From: Thermococcus camini
Lineage (GTDB): Archaea > Methanobacteriota_B > Thermococci > Thermococcales > Thermococcaceae
DNA: 64,000 bases
Reading direction: 5' to 3'
Assembly (NCBI RefSeq): GCF_904067545.1
Contig: NZ_LR881183.1
Span: 342,277 to 406,276, forward strand
The notes beneath the pieces are model-generated. The model was given only the letters and a program-made list of their open reading frames with translations, was not told the origin of the DNA and searched no databases. Position numbers and translations under genes: made by a program. Position 1 is the stretch's first letter, and each line of letters begins with the position of its first letter. Below, in pieces: positions 7,043 through 15,508 of this stretch.

Positions 7043-8947
7043 TCAACCCTTCCCCAGCTCGCTCGGGAACTTTATGGCATCGAACGGACACGTCTGGTTG
7101 CATACGCCGCAGCCGGTGCAGAGCAGGGAATCTATGCGCACCTTGTTCGTCTCCGGGTCATAAACGAGCGCCGGACAGCCGGTTAAGAGTATGCACGCCT
7201 TGCAGCCGGTGCACTTCTCCTCGACGACGAGCGGTATCTCGCCTATCTCACCGCGCCTTATGACCGGGATGACACACTCTTGCTTCGCTATTATGACAGC
7301 AGGCCCCTCAATCTGCATGGCCTCTTTTATGGCCTCCCTCGTTGCCTTGAGGTCGTAGGGGTCAACGGTTTTCACGTACTTTACTCCGAGAGCCTTGACG
7401 AGGGCCTCGATGTCGATCTCGTTGAACTTCCTGCCGGTTTCGCTACCTCCGGTTCCGGGGTGGGGCTGATGACCCGTCATCGCGGTGGTTCTGTTGTCGA
7501 GTATCATAACTAAGACGTTCAGGTTCTTGTAGACAGCATCGACCAGCGGCTGGATTCCGTTGTGGAAGAAGGTCGAGTCGCCGATGGTGGCGATTATCTT
7601 CTTGTCCATGACGACGCTCTGGCCGTTCGCTAAACTTATGCTAGCTCCCATCACATATTCAGTCCAGATGGCTTCGAGCGGCGGAAGGAGCGACAACGCG
7701 TAGCAGCCTATGTCGCCGTGAATCGGGACGGAATAGCGGCCCAGCTTCAAATCCCTCAGCGCGTCCAGCGCCGCCCTGTATGAGCCCCTGTGCGGACAGC
7801 CGGGGCACATCACCGGCGGCCTCTTCGGGGCGAGGCTTTCTGCCAGTTTCACTTCCTCGGGCTTTTCGTAGGTTTCACCTTCTTCGCCGATAAGCCTCAG
7901 AAGGGCGTTCCTCACAAGGGAAGGCGTCAACTCACCCTCCATCGGCAGATGCCCGGTTCTCTTGCCGTAGATGGGCACGTTGAGCCCGGCCTCGTAGGCC
8001 GCTATTTTAACCTCCTCCTCGAGGAAGGGAGCGCCATCCTCAATGACTATTGCAAAGTCAACTCCCCTGAGGAACTCGACGACCAGCTTCCTCGGGAGCG
8101 GGTGGGGAGTTGAGAGCTTGAGAACCTTGAAATCTCCGCCGATCTTCGGGAGAATTTCCCTCACGTAGTTGTAGGGCGCGCCCTCAACGATGATTCCGAT
8201 TCTACCGTTCCCTTCGACCCGGTTGAAGGGCATCGAGCTGAACTCCCCCTCTATCTTCGCGAGGGTCTCGTTCAGCCAGCGGTGCCTCCTCCTGTTGCCC
8301 TCCATGCTGGCCCTGACGTATCTTTCAATGTCCTTCTTAAAGACCGGCTTCCTGTCGAGTTCGATGAACTCGCCGACCTCCACGTCAGCTGTGGTGTGGT
8401 TAACCCTGGTAGTCGTTCTGAAGATTACCGGGACTTTGTATTTCTCGCTCAGCTCGTAGGCGTAGATGATTAAATCGTGGGCCTCCTGCGGATCGGCGGG
8501 CTCAAGAACCGGGAGGAGTGAGATTTTCCCATAATACCTGTCGTCCTGCTCGGTCTGGCTGGTGTGCGGACCGGGGTCATCTGCAACGAGGATGACCAGG
8601 CCACCCTCAACACCGGAATACGCCAAACTCATGAGCGGGTCGGCGGCAACGTTCAGGCCGACGCACTTCATAGTTACGAGCGCCCTAAGGCCTGTGTAGG
8701 CGACTCCAGCGGCTTCCTCTAAAGCCACCTTCTCGTTGGGCGCCCACTCTGCGAAGACCTCGGGCTTCAGATGGGCCATCGTCTCGATGACCTCAGTTGA
8801 TGGAGTTCCCGGATAACCCGTGGCGAAGGCAATGCCGCTCTCAAGGGCACCGTAGGCTATCGCCTCGTTCCCCATGAGAAGTTTCCTTTCCCTCTTTTTG
8901 GTCTTGGGCTCGACCGAGTCAGAAGGGTAAGCCTTAACCGCTTCCAT
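7043..8947 (-). CDS. iorA: Indolepyruvate:ferredoxin oxidoreductase, alpha subunit
   Basis: A 634-residue thiamine-diphosphate enzyme subunit that oxidatively decarboxylates aryl 2-oxoacids from aromatic amino acids to acyl-CoA and reduced ferredoxin. Visible parts: the pyruvate:ferredoxin oxidoreductase domain at the start (MGNEAIAYGALESGIAFATGYPGTPS); the ThDP-binding region with HGDIGCYALSLLPP and GDSTFFHNGIQ; and two C-terminal [4Fe-4S] motifs (CTGCKACILLTGCP and CTGCGVCNQTCP). The ATG follows GGTGGTAAT. The partner iorB, usually adjacent, is absent here. It is divergent from the next gene. Confidence 0.92.
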   Translation of the reverse strand: MEAVKAYPSDSVEPKTKKRERKLLMGNEAIAYGALESGIAFATGYPGTPSTEVIETMAHLKPEVFAEWAPNEKVALEEAAGVAYTGLRALVTMKCVGLNVAADPLMSLAYSGVEGGLVILVADDPGPHTSQTEQDDRYYGKISLLPVLEPADPQEAHDLIIYAYELSEKYKVPVIFRTTTRVNHTTADVEVGEFIELDRKPVFKKDIERYVRASMEGNRRRHRWLNETLAKIEGEFSSMPFNRVEGNGRIGIIVEGAPYNYVREILPKIGGDFKVLKLSTPHPLPRKLVVEFLRGVDFAIVIEDGAPFLEEEVKIAAYEAGLNVPIYGKRTGHLPMEGELTPSLVRNALLRLIGEEGETYEKPEEVKLAESLAPKRPPVMCPGCPHRGSYRAALDALRDLKLGRYSVPIHGDIGCYALSLLPPLEAIWTEYVMGASISLANGQSVVMDKKIIATIGDSTFFHNGIQPLVDAVYKNLNVLVMILDNRTTAMTGHQPHPGTGGSETGRKFNEIDIEALVKALGVKYVKTVDPYDLKATREAIKEAMQIEGPAVIIAKQECVIPVIRRGEIGEIPLVVEEKCTGCKACILLTGCPALVYDPETNKVRIDSLLCTGCGVCNQTCPFDAIKFPSELGKG

Positions 8948-9136
8948 ATTACCACCGCTCAAACTTGTATCGAAGGGTTAAAACTCTACCTTCAGAAAAA
9001 CCCCGAGGAAAACTGAAAAATTTTCGAGACCTATCCTCTTCCTGCCGTGGTCGGGGTTATAAGGGTTTGCAGGTTTTCTGAAAAGCCTCCTCGGGAAGCT
9101 TAAATACATCGGCGCGTAGATTATAACGTGGTGATT

Positions 9137-9424
9137 ATGAAGGTCAGAGAGCTTATTGAGATAGTCGATGAGACCATAGCCAACCTGAAGATAGCGATAA
9201 TCGCCAATCAAAACAGGGCCTTTGAGAGCCCGCACACGAGCTACGAGTTCACCCAGCGTGCCCTTGAGCTCCAGGAGGATTTGGATGACCTGATGAAGGC
9301 GAGAGAGATGCTCGCCAAGCTCGACCCCGAGAGCGAAGTCGAGGGGCACTTCTCGGGGGAGGAGCTTGAGGAGTTTTTAAAGCTCCTGGAACTTCTTAGG
9401 AAAGCCGATGCGCACGCCTTCTAA
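9137..9424 (+). CDS. Small helical conserved hypothetical protein (95 aa)
   Basis: An almost wholly helical acidic protein: MKVRELIEIVDETIANLKIAIIANQNRAFE, then LELQEDLDDLMKAREMLAKL, probably a helical bundle or coiled coil. Not recognised as a named family. A TATA-like CTTAAATAC at about 9097-9106 and GGTGATT directly before the ATG support the start. It lies 14 bases upstream of the MazG-like gene, so the two probably form an operon. Confidence 0.7.
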   Translation: MKVRELIEIVDETIANLKIAIIANQNRAFESPHTSYEFTQRALELQEDLDDLMKAREMLAKLDPESEVEGHFSGEELEEFLKLLELLRKADAHAF

Positions 9425-9438
9425 GCCGGGGTGGTGGC

Positions 9439-9765
9439 ATGGACTTCCGGGAGCTTGAGGAGAAGCTTGTGGCATTCCGCGATGCACGTGGCTGGGCTGA
9501 GTACCACAAGCCCAAAAACCTTGCCATCTCTGCCGCTGTCGAGCTGGGGGAACTCCTTGAGCACTTCCAGTGGGAAAGTGATTGGGAGATACTCAAAGCC
9601 ATCAAAGACCCGGCCAAGAAGGAAGCCATAGCGGACGAGATTGCCGATGTCATTATCTACCTCACACTACTCGCCCATGAGCTCGGCATAGACCTCGGCG
9701 AAGCTGTTGAGAGGAAGCTGAGGAAGAACGGGGAGAAGTACCCTGTCGAAAAAATTGGAGAATAG
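9439..9765 (+). CDS. MazG-like nucleotide pyrophosphohydrolase
   Basis: A 108-residue all-alpha NTP pyrophosphatase of the MazG/RS21-C6 group, which hydrolyses non-canonical or excess nucleoside triphosphates to monophosphate and pyrophosphate. The acidic metal-binding pattern is present: AVELGELLEHFQW on one helix and ADEIADVIIYLTLLAHELG on the next (ExxE and ExxD). At just over 100 residues it is the single-domain form. GGGGTGGTGGC precedes the ATG. Convergent with the first CGP-CTERM protein gene. Confidence 0.88.
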   Translation: MDFRELEEKLVAFRDARGWAEYHKPKNLAISAAVELGELLEHFQWESDWEILKAIKDPAKKEAIADEIADVIIYLTLLAHELGIDLGEAVERKLRKNGEKYPVEKIGE

Positions 9766-9777
9766 GTGGTTCACTTT

Positions 9778-10452
9778 TCACATACCGCGCCTCTTCCATC
9801 TCAGGGTTAATGGGGCCAATGTTAATCCAACTAACAAAGCTGGACCGCAGGTTTTCTTGTCTTCCTGTCTTGGGTTTGTTGTGGAGGTGGTGGCCGTTGG
9901 GTAGGGTGGAGGGATTTTCAGTTTTGGTGGATTCCACTCGCAGGTTACGTTTGAGGGGTTGTGGCACTCGAATAGTACGTACGCGCTTGTGCTGATGTAA
10001 TCCTGGTACAGGCGGATCACAACCGACGATTCGTCCATTAAGAGAACCCAGTCTGTAATGTGGTTGCTCCAGTTGTTGGGCAGGGTGGGCAGGTAGTTTT
10101 CCAAGCCCCACTGGTATTCTTCTAGGACTTTAGTGGTGTTCCATGCGGTTATGTTAAAGAGCGTTTGGTTGCACTTCGGGCACTTTGGGAGTATCTTTTC
10201 GTGAATTATGCCATCGTTGTAGCAGTACACTACCCTCTCGTGGGTCTCGTTGTATGGATAAGTTATGTATATCTCCTCTATCCCGGGGCTTTCGAAGGGG
10301 TTCCAGGGCGGGAGTGGTCCCTTGCCTTCGATTGAGACCAAATAAACGCTCTGGTTCTCCTTCACCATGTCCCAGAGGCCAAGGGCCGTTGCGGGGCTGG
10401 CTGGTGCAAAAATCATGAAAAGGAGCAGTGAAGAGATTACAAAGAGTTTCAT
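9778..10452 (-). CDS. Surface protein with CGP-CTERM anchor, last of a tandem family of five
   Basis: A 224-residue secreted protein: an N-terminal signal peptide (MKLFVISSLLLFMIFAP), a globular part sharing PYNETH, NPF and EYQWGLENYLP with its neighbours, a Thr-rich linker (TATTSTTN), and a C-terminal CGPALLVGLTLAPL plus basic tail. That tail is the Thermococcales CGP-CTERM sorting signal, so the protein should be anchored on the outer membrane face. Just ahead of the ATG and in frame with it is the remnant QTGVGSFM, resembling the conserved tail of the upstream metalloprotease. No function is known; a protective or binding partner of that protease is inferred from the array. Confidence 0.85.
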   Translation of the reverse strand: MKLFVISSLLLFMIFAPASPATALGLWDMVKENQSVYLVSIEGKGPLPPWNPFESPGIEEIYITYPYNETHERVVYCYNDGIIHEKILPKCPKCNQTLFNITAWNTTKVLEEYQWGLENYLPTLPNNWSNHITDWVLLMDESSVVIRLYQDYISTSAYVLFECHNPSNVTCEWNPPKLKIPPPYPTATTSTTNPRQEDKKTCGPALLVGLTLAPLTLRWKRRGM

Positions 10453-10515
10453 GAAGGATCCAACGCCCGTTTGGGCTGGATTCTGGGTGGTGGAGGTTGC
10501 CGGTTCATTGGTTCA

Positions 10516-11154
10516 CTACCTCTTCACCCGTTTTATCAGCAGAGGGGCTAACCCCAGCCCAATCAGCAACCCTGGGCCGCAGGTTTCTTTTCCGTGTGAG
10601 GTTGTGTCTTCGGTCCTTGAGGTTTCCGGTTTCTGTGGTGGTTTGGATCCTGAGACTCTGCATGATGGGTTTTGTGGTGTTAGGCAGACGATTTCGTCGT
10701 AGATTCCTTCATATTTTGTCGGGTATATCCTTATAATGATGGAGTGCCCTCCCATGAGGGTTACCCACCTTGTAATGTTTTCGGGATCAACGCAGGGGGA
10801 CGATGAGGGCTGAATATGATTCTGGTAGTATCCAACTACCTTATCGAGATCCCAGGTGACTATTGTGAAATTGTATCTCGGATACGCTGGAATATATTCC
10901 TGTTCAATGCTTCCGTTTGAATGATAACTGACCATCTTGTAGTGGGTGTCGTTGAATGGATAAACGACTTGGATTTCATAGATTTCAGAGTCGTTGAATG
11001 GATTACACGGCATTTTGGGGCCTGAGCCGAATATAAAAACGTCGATTACGGTTTCGTTTTTGTTTATGACGTCCCAGAGGCTGAGTGCCGTGATGACGCT
11101 AGTGGAAGACATTAGGAGAAATCCAAGAAATAAAGAAATCAGGAGACGCCTCAA
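10516..11154 (-). CDS. Surface protein with CGP-CTERM anchor, tandem copy four
   Basis: A 212-residue paralogue of its neighbours: signal peptide (MRRLLISLFLGFLLMSS), then SLWDVINKNETVIDVFIFG, the shared NPFNDSEIYEIQVVYPFNDTH, and a C-terminal CGPGLLIGLGLAPLLI plus KRVKR. It starts with TTG after GGAGGTGAGGTCAGA. Immediately upstream a short frame ending FYLEVRSD looks like a decayed copy of the protease tail. The mid-section (PSSSPCVDPENITRWVTLMGGH) is shorter than in the other copies, and the EYQWG motif is replaced by GYYQNH. Confidence 0.85.
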   Translation of the reverse strand: MRRLLISLFLGFLLMSSTSVITALSLWDVINKNETVIDVFIFGSGPKMPCNPFNDSEIYEIQVVYPFNDTHYKMVSYHSNGSIEQEYIPAYPRYNFTIVTWDLDKVVGYYQNHIQPSSSPCVDPENITRWVTLMGGHSIIIRIYPTKYEGIYDEIVCLTPQNPSCRVSGSKPPQKPETSRTEDTTSHGKETCGPGLLIGLGLAPLLIKRVKR

Positions 11155-11222
11155 TCTGACCTCACCTCCAGGTAGAATCCCTGAGTGGGGCTATTGTGGC
11201 GGGTTGTCGGTCCATTGGTTCA

Positions 11223-11912
11223 CTACCTCTTCTGTTTTGTGAGTAGGGTAATTAACACCAATCCAATCAGCAAACCCGGCCCGCAGGTTTTCTCCTCTTG
11301 TTTTGGGGTGGTTGTTGTCGTTGGGGGTATCATCGAGTGTGTCTCGACGATTGGTTCGCTCCAGTTGCACGTCATGTTCTCTGGGTTCCGGCATTGAAAG
11401 GTTATGTAAACGCATATTTCTGTGCAGTCCCCGTATAGTGTTACTTGGAACTTACTCGCGTTTATCCAGACTTCCCAGCGGGATATTCTCCTCACCCAGT
11501 ATTTTTCGGGCCATTCAACGCCGTCCACGACCTCCCCTGTTATGTTTGGGAGGTAGTTCTCCAGGCCCCACTGGTACTCTGCTAGTACCTCGGTTGTGTT
11601 CCACACTGAAAAGTTGAAGGGAGTTTTGTCCCAGTACTGTGGGTATCGGGGACTCACTTCCTCAGCCCATTTGCCATCGTATGCTGAATACGAGACAGAA
11701 AACACGTGCTCTTCGTCAAGGACGTACCTGATTTCTACCACGGTTATGGCTGAGTGGTTTAGGGGATCTTTAGGGGGCTTTCCACTGGTGAATGCGGTCA
11801 CGCTCACGGAATACATTTCCCTGCTGGTGTTTATGTGTTCCCAGACGTTTACCGCACTAACCTGGGGGGTGAGGAGTAAAAGGAAAAGAATCACCAAGCC
11901 AGGTCTTTTCAT
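11223..11912 (-). CDS. Surface protein with CGP-CTERM anchor, tandem copy three
   Basis: A 229-residue paralogue: signal peptide (MKRPGLVILFLLLLTPQVSA), then VNVWEHINTSREMYSVSV, the shared EYQWGLENYLPN, Cys residues (EICVYITFQCRNPENMTCNW), a Thr-rich linker (PPTTTTTPKQEE) and C-terminal CGPGLLIGLVLITLL. The many N-x-S/T sites suggest glycosylation of an exposed protein. The sequence before its ATG encodes TPHTGVGYYMRFLI, clearly related to the protease tail. The last 31 bases around its stop are repeated almost exactly after copy four. Confidence 0.87.
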   Translation of the reverse strand: MKRPGLVILFLLLLTPQVSAVNVWEHINTSREMYSVSVTAFTSGKPPKDPLNHSAITVVEIRYVLDEEHVFSVSYSAYDGKWAEEVSPRYPQYWDKTPFNFSVWNTTEVLAEYQWGLENYLPNITGEVVDGVEWPEKYWVRRISRWEVWINASKFQVTLYGDCTEICVYITFQCRNPENMTCNWSEPIVETHSMIPPTTTTTPKQEEKTCGPGLLIGLVLITLLTKQKR

Positions 11913-11918
11913 GCTATG

Positions 11919-11990
11919 TCACCCCTCTTCTGGCGTTTTGATGAGGAACCTCATATAGTACCCGACGCCAGTATGCGGTGTGTTTGGTTG
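11919..11990 (-). pseudogene. Remnant of a metalloprotease C-terminus
   Basis: Read on the minus strand this short stretch encodes TPHTGVGYYMRFLI followed by KTPEEG and a stop, a few bases before the next ATG. It matches the GPYTGVGYYM tail of the complete protease in this locus. Nothing of the catalytic domain remains, so it is a scar of a deleted protease copy, or a retained short leader. Confidence 0.6.
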
Positions 11991-12013
11991 TGGACATACT
12001 GACGATCATGGAT

Positions 12014-12694
12014 TCACCTCTTTACCCGTTTTATCATGAGGGGAACTAAAATTAACCCGATTAATACTGCCGGTCCGCAAATTGCGTTTTCTTCCCTTGT
12101 CGTGCTTGTTGTTATGTCTTTTGGCGCCCATGGGGGAGTTATCACCCTAAAAACTGGCTTCCTCCACTGGCAGGTTACATTGTTCCCTTCTCTCCGGCAT
12201 TCGAAGGTAATGTACTGCTCGCACTCGCCACAATGCCCACCATAAAGGACAACCTTGAACTTGCTTGCTGAGAGTGTGACTTCCCACCTGGTTATTGTGC
12301 TGTTCCAGTAGCCCTTATGCCAGTGTTTTCCACTAACGTTCGGCAGGTAATTCACAACGCCCCACTGGTATTCTTTGAGGATCTTTGAGAGGTTCCAGTC
12401 TGTTATGTTGAAGGGTTTTGGGTTTCCGTGTTTGGGGAAGAAGCCTTCCTTCCATTTTCCTCCTTCGTAATATTTGTTGAACGTGTGGGTTTCGTTGTAT
12501 TTGTAGCCTATGTTAATCCAGGTTATGGAAGAGTCATTGAAGGGATTCCACGGTGGAACCCCAGTAAGACTGTATCCTTCAATGTTGACGTAGTAAATGG
12601 GCTTATCGATCAAACCTTCCCACACGCGTACACCATTTACTAATGGGACTGAGAGTAGCAGGGCAAAAACAAAAATTGAAAAGCGAACCCCCAC
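12014..12694 (-). CDS. Surface protein with CGP-CTERM anchor, tandem copy two
   Basis: A 226-residue paralogue, closest to copy one: they share YWNSTITRWEV, the Cys-rich YGGHCGECEQYITF and TTSTTREEN before the C-terminal CGPAVLIGLILVPLMI. The signal peptide is MGVRFSIFVFALLLSVPLV. It starts with GTG after GGGGGTGATGCT. The two Cys of HCGEC plus those of FECRR and VTCQW could form disulfides or a metal site outside the cell. Directly upstream is the 28-codon protease-tail frame. Confidence 0.87.
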   Translation of the reverse strand: MGVRFSIFVFALLLSVPLVNGVRVWEGLIDKPIYYVNIEGYSLTGVPPWNPFNDSSITWINIGYKYNETHTFNKYYEGGKWKEGFFPKHGNPKPFNITDWNLSKILKEYQWGVVNYLPNVSGKHWHKGYWNSTITRWEVTLSASKFKVVLYGGHCGECEQYITFECRREGNNVTCQWRKPVFRVITPPWAPKDITTSTTREENAICGPAVLIGLILVPLMIKRVKR

Positions 12695-12698
12695 AGCA

Positions 12699-12785
12699 TC
12701 ACCCCCAGTTAACCCTTAGATAGTAGCCTACTCCAGTGTACGGGCCAACCTTTGGAGTATAGCCTACTGGTAGGTTGGTTTTCAT
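12699..12785 (-). pseudogene. 28-codon remnant of a metalloprotease C-terminus
   Basis: An ATG-initiated frame of 28 codons whose last 15 residues are GPYTGVGYYLRVNWG. This matches the ends of both protease genes in the locus (GPYTGVGYLMEVVWG and GPYTGVGYYMIVNRG). It is followed after two bases by the start of copy two. It is best read as what is left of a third protease copy; a retained coupling peptide is possible. Confidence 0.75.
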
Positions 12786-12805
12786 CTTATCATCTCTCAC
12801 AATAG

Positions 12806-13507
12806 TTATTTGTTCTTTCTCCTTTCCAGCGCTGGAATAAGAGCCAGCACAATTATCAAAACAGGGCCGCAGATTGTGTTTTCTTCCCTTGTCGTGCTCG
12901 TTGTTGTGTTCTTTGGCGCCCACGGAGGAGCTATGAACCTGAAGACCGGCTTCCCCCACTGGCAAGTTACGTTGGTTCCATTTCTCCAGCATTGGAAGGT
13001 AATGTACTGTTCACACTCACCACAATGCCCGCCGTAGAGGGTTACTTTGAATGTGGTCGCGTTGAGTTCGACTTCCCATCTGGTTATAGTACTGTTCCAG
13101 TAACCTTTAGGCCAGTACTTTCCCGTAACATTTGGCAGGTAGTTCTCAACCCCCCACTGGTACTGCTTGATAACTTCTGGTAAATTCCAGTCCGAAAGGT
13201 TGAACGGTACTTTTGGTGTCCAGTGGCTTTTAGGGACGAAGTACGTGATGTCTTCTACCCATCTTCCCCCTTCGTAGTGAAACTCCCTATAATGAGTCTC
13301 GTTGTAGGGCAAATTAATCACGGCGTACTCTATCTCTGAATCGTTGAGGGGATCCCATGGTGGGATTCCCCTTTTCAAAAATGAGTCGCCCCTAATGTAC
13401 ATGAACAGATAGGTTTGGTTTTGGTCGAGTTTCTCCCACACGTTGATTGCCCCGGCTGGTTGCATGAGCATTAAAAAGGCAAAAAGCAATGGGAGGAATC
13501 GCTTCAT
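12806..13507 (-). CDS. Surface protein with CGP-CTERM anchor, tandem copy one
   Basis: A 233-residue secreted protein directly after the truncated protease gene (4-base gap, GGGGGTGAGAAA then ATG), so the pair is cotranscribed and probably translationally coupled. Signal peptide MKRFLPLLFAFLMLMQPAGA; shared blocks NDSEIEYAVINLPYNETH, EYQWG-like QYQWGVENYLPN, HCGECEQYITF; linker NTTTSTTREEN; C-terminal CGPVLIIVLALIPAL and a basic tail. This pairing is the clearest case of one protease tail plus one anchored partner. Confidence 0.88.
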   Translation of the reverse strand: MKRFLPLLFAFLMLMQPAGAINVWEKLDQNQTYLFMYIRGDSFLKRGIPPWDPLNDSEIEYAVINLPYNETHYREFHYEGGRWVEDITYFVPKSHWTPKVPFNLSDWNLPEVIKQYQWGVENYLPNVTGKYWPKGYWNSTITRWEVELNATTFKVTLYGGHCGECEQYITFQCWRNGTNVTCQWGKPVFRFIAPPWAPKNTTTSTTREENTICGPVLIIVLALIPALERRKNK

Positions 13508-13511
13508 TTTC

Positions 13512-14621
13512 TCACCCCCGGTTGACGATCATGTAGTAGCCAACACCCGTGTATGGTCCTGTTTTTGCTGTGTAGTTGGCTGGGAATTGAGCGTCTTCGT
13601 TTCCATCAAAGTTGAGGTCCAAATATAAGCCCGCATCTATATCGTAGACATAATGATGCCCCAGAGTGTGTCCTTTTGCAAGGAGTGCAAACACAACCTC
13701 CCACGCAGATTCATGAACTTGAGGAACACCATCGATCCAGTATTCACTCTGCCAGTGAGTGGGCATAATTGAGTCAAGTGTGTTAAATTTAGGTCCACCA
13801 TACATCACTATCAGTTCGAGCAGTCCATATCCGGTTTTTTCTTCGAGTTCTCTGGAAACGTTTTCGAGCTGTTCTTTGAAAACTGCGTAGTCTTTTGGTG
13901 TGCTTATCTCCGTCCACAGGTCACCGGCTTCCATTACCGTCTTCATCTTCTCGAATTCTATGCCGTATTTACTCCAAAGAAGATCCTTTAGAGCCCCATA
14001 GGTGAACCCGTCCATTTTATTATCGTTATTTGGATCCCATAAGAAAGGCGCACCGTACTCGTCACCTATGCCGAAGACGAAGTGGCCAAGCTCATGTGCC
14101 ATACCTCCATACCATCCCTTGTTTAACGGGCCACCATACCAGTCCCACGGGAAGAGAATGTATCCCTCCTCCTTTCTATTGAGATTCTTTACCCACTTCC
14201 AGTACCAGAAACCATGAATGGTTTTTGGTGTTATGTTAGTCCTCAACGTCATCCTTATCATGTAGTCCTCCCATTCCTCGCTCTCCTCGGACACATTGTT
14301 CTTTATGCTAACCTCTGTTATCATCGCGTACCCGTCGGTGTAGTCGTAGATGACCTGACTTGCCTTCTGGAATCCCCATAAGAGTTGGGTGAGCTCGGTT
14401 TGATTTGCATCCCAGCCAACGGCCACGGTAGGTTTAATACCCAGAACATCGCTCAGCGCGGGATTCTTCCCTATGAACAGCTCAACCGCGTTCGGAACAC
14501 CGTCGCGGTCGTAGTCGCCGTAAGCGTCCTTTTCAATGAGACCCTCGTAGATTGCTAGATCATCAACCCAGAACCCGTCCGATGGATCGAACCTCTCCAT
14601 GGTTCTTCCTTTCATTTTCAC
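13512..14621 (-). CDS. Truncated secreted-type metallopeptidase (second copy, no signal peptide)
   Basis: A 369-residue protein homologous to only the last third of the large protease upstream. It begins near the calcium-binding-like DYDRDGVPNAVELFIGKNP, continues with YDYTDGYAMITEV, carries the zinc motif HELGHFVFGIGDEY, and ends GPYTGVGYYMIVNRG. No signal peptide or exported N-terminal domains remain, so as written it would stay in the cytoplasm. It may be a silent cassette that can recombine into the large gene, or a decaying duplicate. The pattern HExGHxxxxxxDEY resembles M64-type metallopeptidases. The start (GTG 14621 or ATG 14615) is uncertain. Confidence 0.8.
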   Translation of the reverse strand: MKMKGRTMERFDPSDGFWVDDLAIYEGLIEKDAYGDYDRDGVPNAVELFIGKNPALSDVLGIKPTVAVGWDANQTELTQLLWGFQKASQVIYDYTDGYAMITEVSIKNNVSEESEEWEDYMIRMTLRTNITPKTIHGFWYWKWVKNLNRKEEGYILFPWDWYGGPLNKGWYGGMAHELGHFVFGIGDEYGAPFLWDPNNDNKMDGFTYGALKDLLWSKYGIEFEKMKTVMEAGDLWTEISTPKDYAVFKEQLENVSRELEEKTGYGLLELIVMYGGPKFNTLDSIMPTHWQSEYWIDGVPQVHESAWEVVFALLAKGHTLGHHYVYDIDAGLYLDLNFDGNEDAQFPANYTAKTGPYTGVGYYMIVNRG

Positions 14622-14641
14622 TTCCTTTCCTCTATCTCAAT

Positions 14642-15508
14642 TTATTTTCTCCAGCAGGGCAGTCCGTATTCTGTTTTTTCTATCGTTCCGTTGTTGTGAA
14701 TTGTAATTTTGTACACGGTTCTGCATTCTCCTAGCTCCTCGGCGATGCTCCAAGGATCGGGGTTGAGAACGGTTTCATTCTTCGTTACGAGGATACCCCA
14801 CGCGGACTCAAAGTACCGGGAAACGTTGGCTGGAAGGCTTGTGTTTCCAATCTGGGGAAGGTCAAGCTTTGGAATATAACCACCGACGATTCCGATGGGA
14901 TATTCTATTTCTAGGATGTCATGAGTGCTGTTATACTGCATGATTTTGAGGATAAAAGCTAAGAGGCACTTGTCCTCTGAGGGAAAGACTAGGTAGCCCC
15001 CTGTAACGTTAGTGTGTCCCAGTCTCACGAGTTCCCAGCTTTCTCCAAGGGTGACTCTGCACTTTGGACAGATGGTTATGAACCTCTGGCAGGGAACAGA
15101 ATTCTGCATCAGTTCCTCAAGAGAGTTTCCTTTAAAGACCCTTACCGTGCCATTGGATTTTACTATCAGTCCTGCTTTAACGCGCTCAAGGTTCTCAACA
15201 CTTTTTGCTTCAAATGAGAGGGGTGAATAGTCAGCGTACGTTTTAACGCTTCTGACGTGGTGTTCCACCTCTGGAATTATGTTTCCTTTCAGTTTGAGAA
15301 TGTGAAGTGTTAGGTTTCCGTTCTGATATACTGCCAGCCTCCACTCGTCCTCTTGATATTGCATGAGGATTATTCCTTCGGTAGCCCCTGCATTGTTTAG
15401 AACACAGGAGGGCGTATTGAAGCAGGAGGTAATCTCATGCCGTTCCCAGACTACCCATGATGAGAAGACGAGGAAAGCTATGATAATGATGAGGACAGTC
15501 TTCCTCAT
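14642..15508 (-). CDS. Membrane-anchored extracytoplasmic protein, second of a pair
   Basis: A 288-residue protein with one N-terminal membrane segment (MRKTVLIIIIAFLVFSSWVV) and the rest outside. It is related to the 300-residue neighbour upstream: both have YSPL followed by an acidic helix, and a PK/PVxxxPxxGNT-like block. It lacks the CGP tail. The start is preceded by a copy of TGGAGGTGGTCTGGGGAT, the exact end of the large protease gene, so it occupies the same position relative to a protease tail as the other partners. Cys pairs (ICPKC) are present. Confidence 0.8.
   Translation of the reverse strand: MRKTVLIIIIAFLVFSSWVVWERHEITSCFNTPSCVLNNAGATEGIILMQYQEDEWRLAVYQNGNLTLHILKLKGNIIPEVEHHVRSVKTYADYSPLSFEAKSVENLERVKAGLIVKSNGTVRVFKGNSLEELMQNSVPCQRFITICPKCRVTLGESWELVRLGHTNVTGGYLVFPSEDKCLLAFILKIMQYNSTHDILEIEYPIGIVGGYIPKLDLPQIGNTSLPANVSRYFESAWGILVTKNETVLNPDPWSIAEELGECRTVYKITIHNNGTIEKTEYGLPCWRK

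Noticed and set aside
8985..9090. Possible inverted repeat around TTTTCTGAA and CCTCGGG in the iorA upstream region
   Set aside because: The two blocks occur in different order on the two sides, so no continuous stem or symmetric site can be formed.
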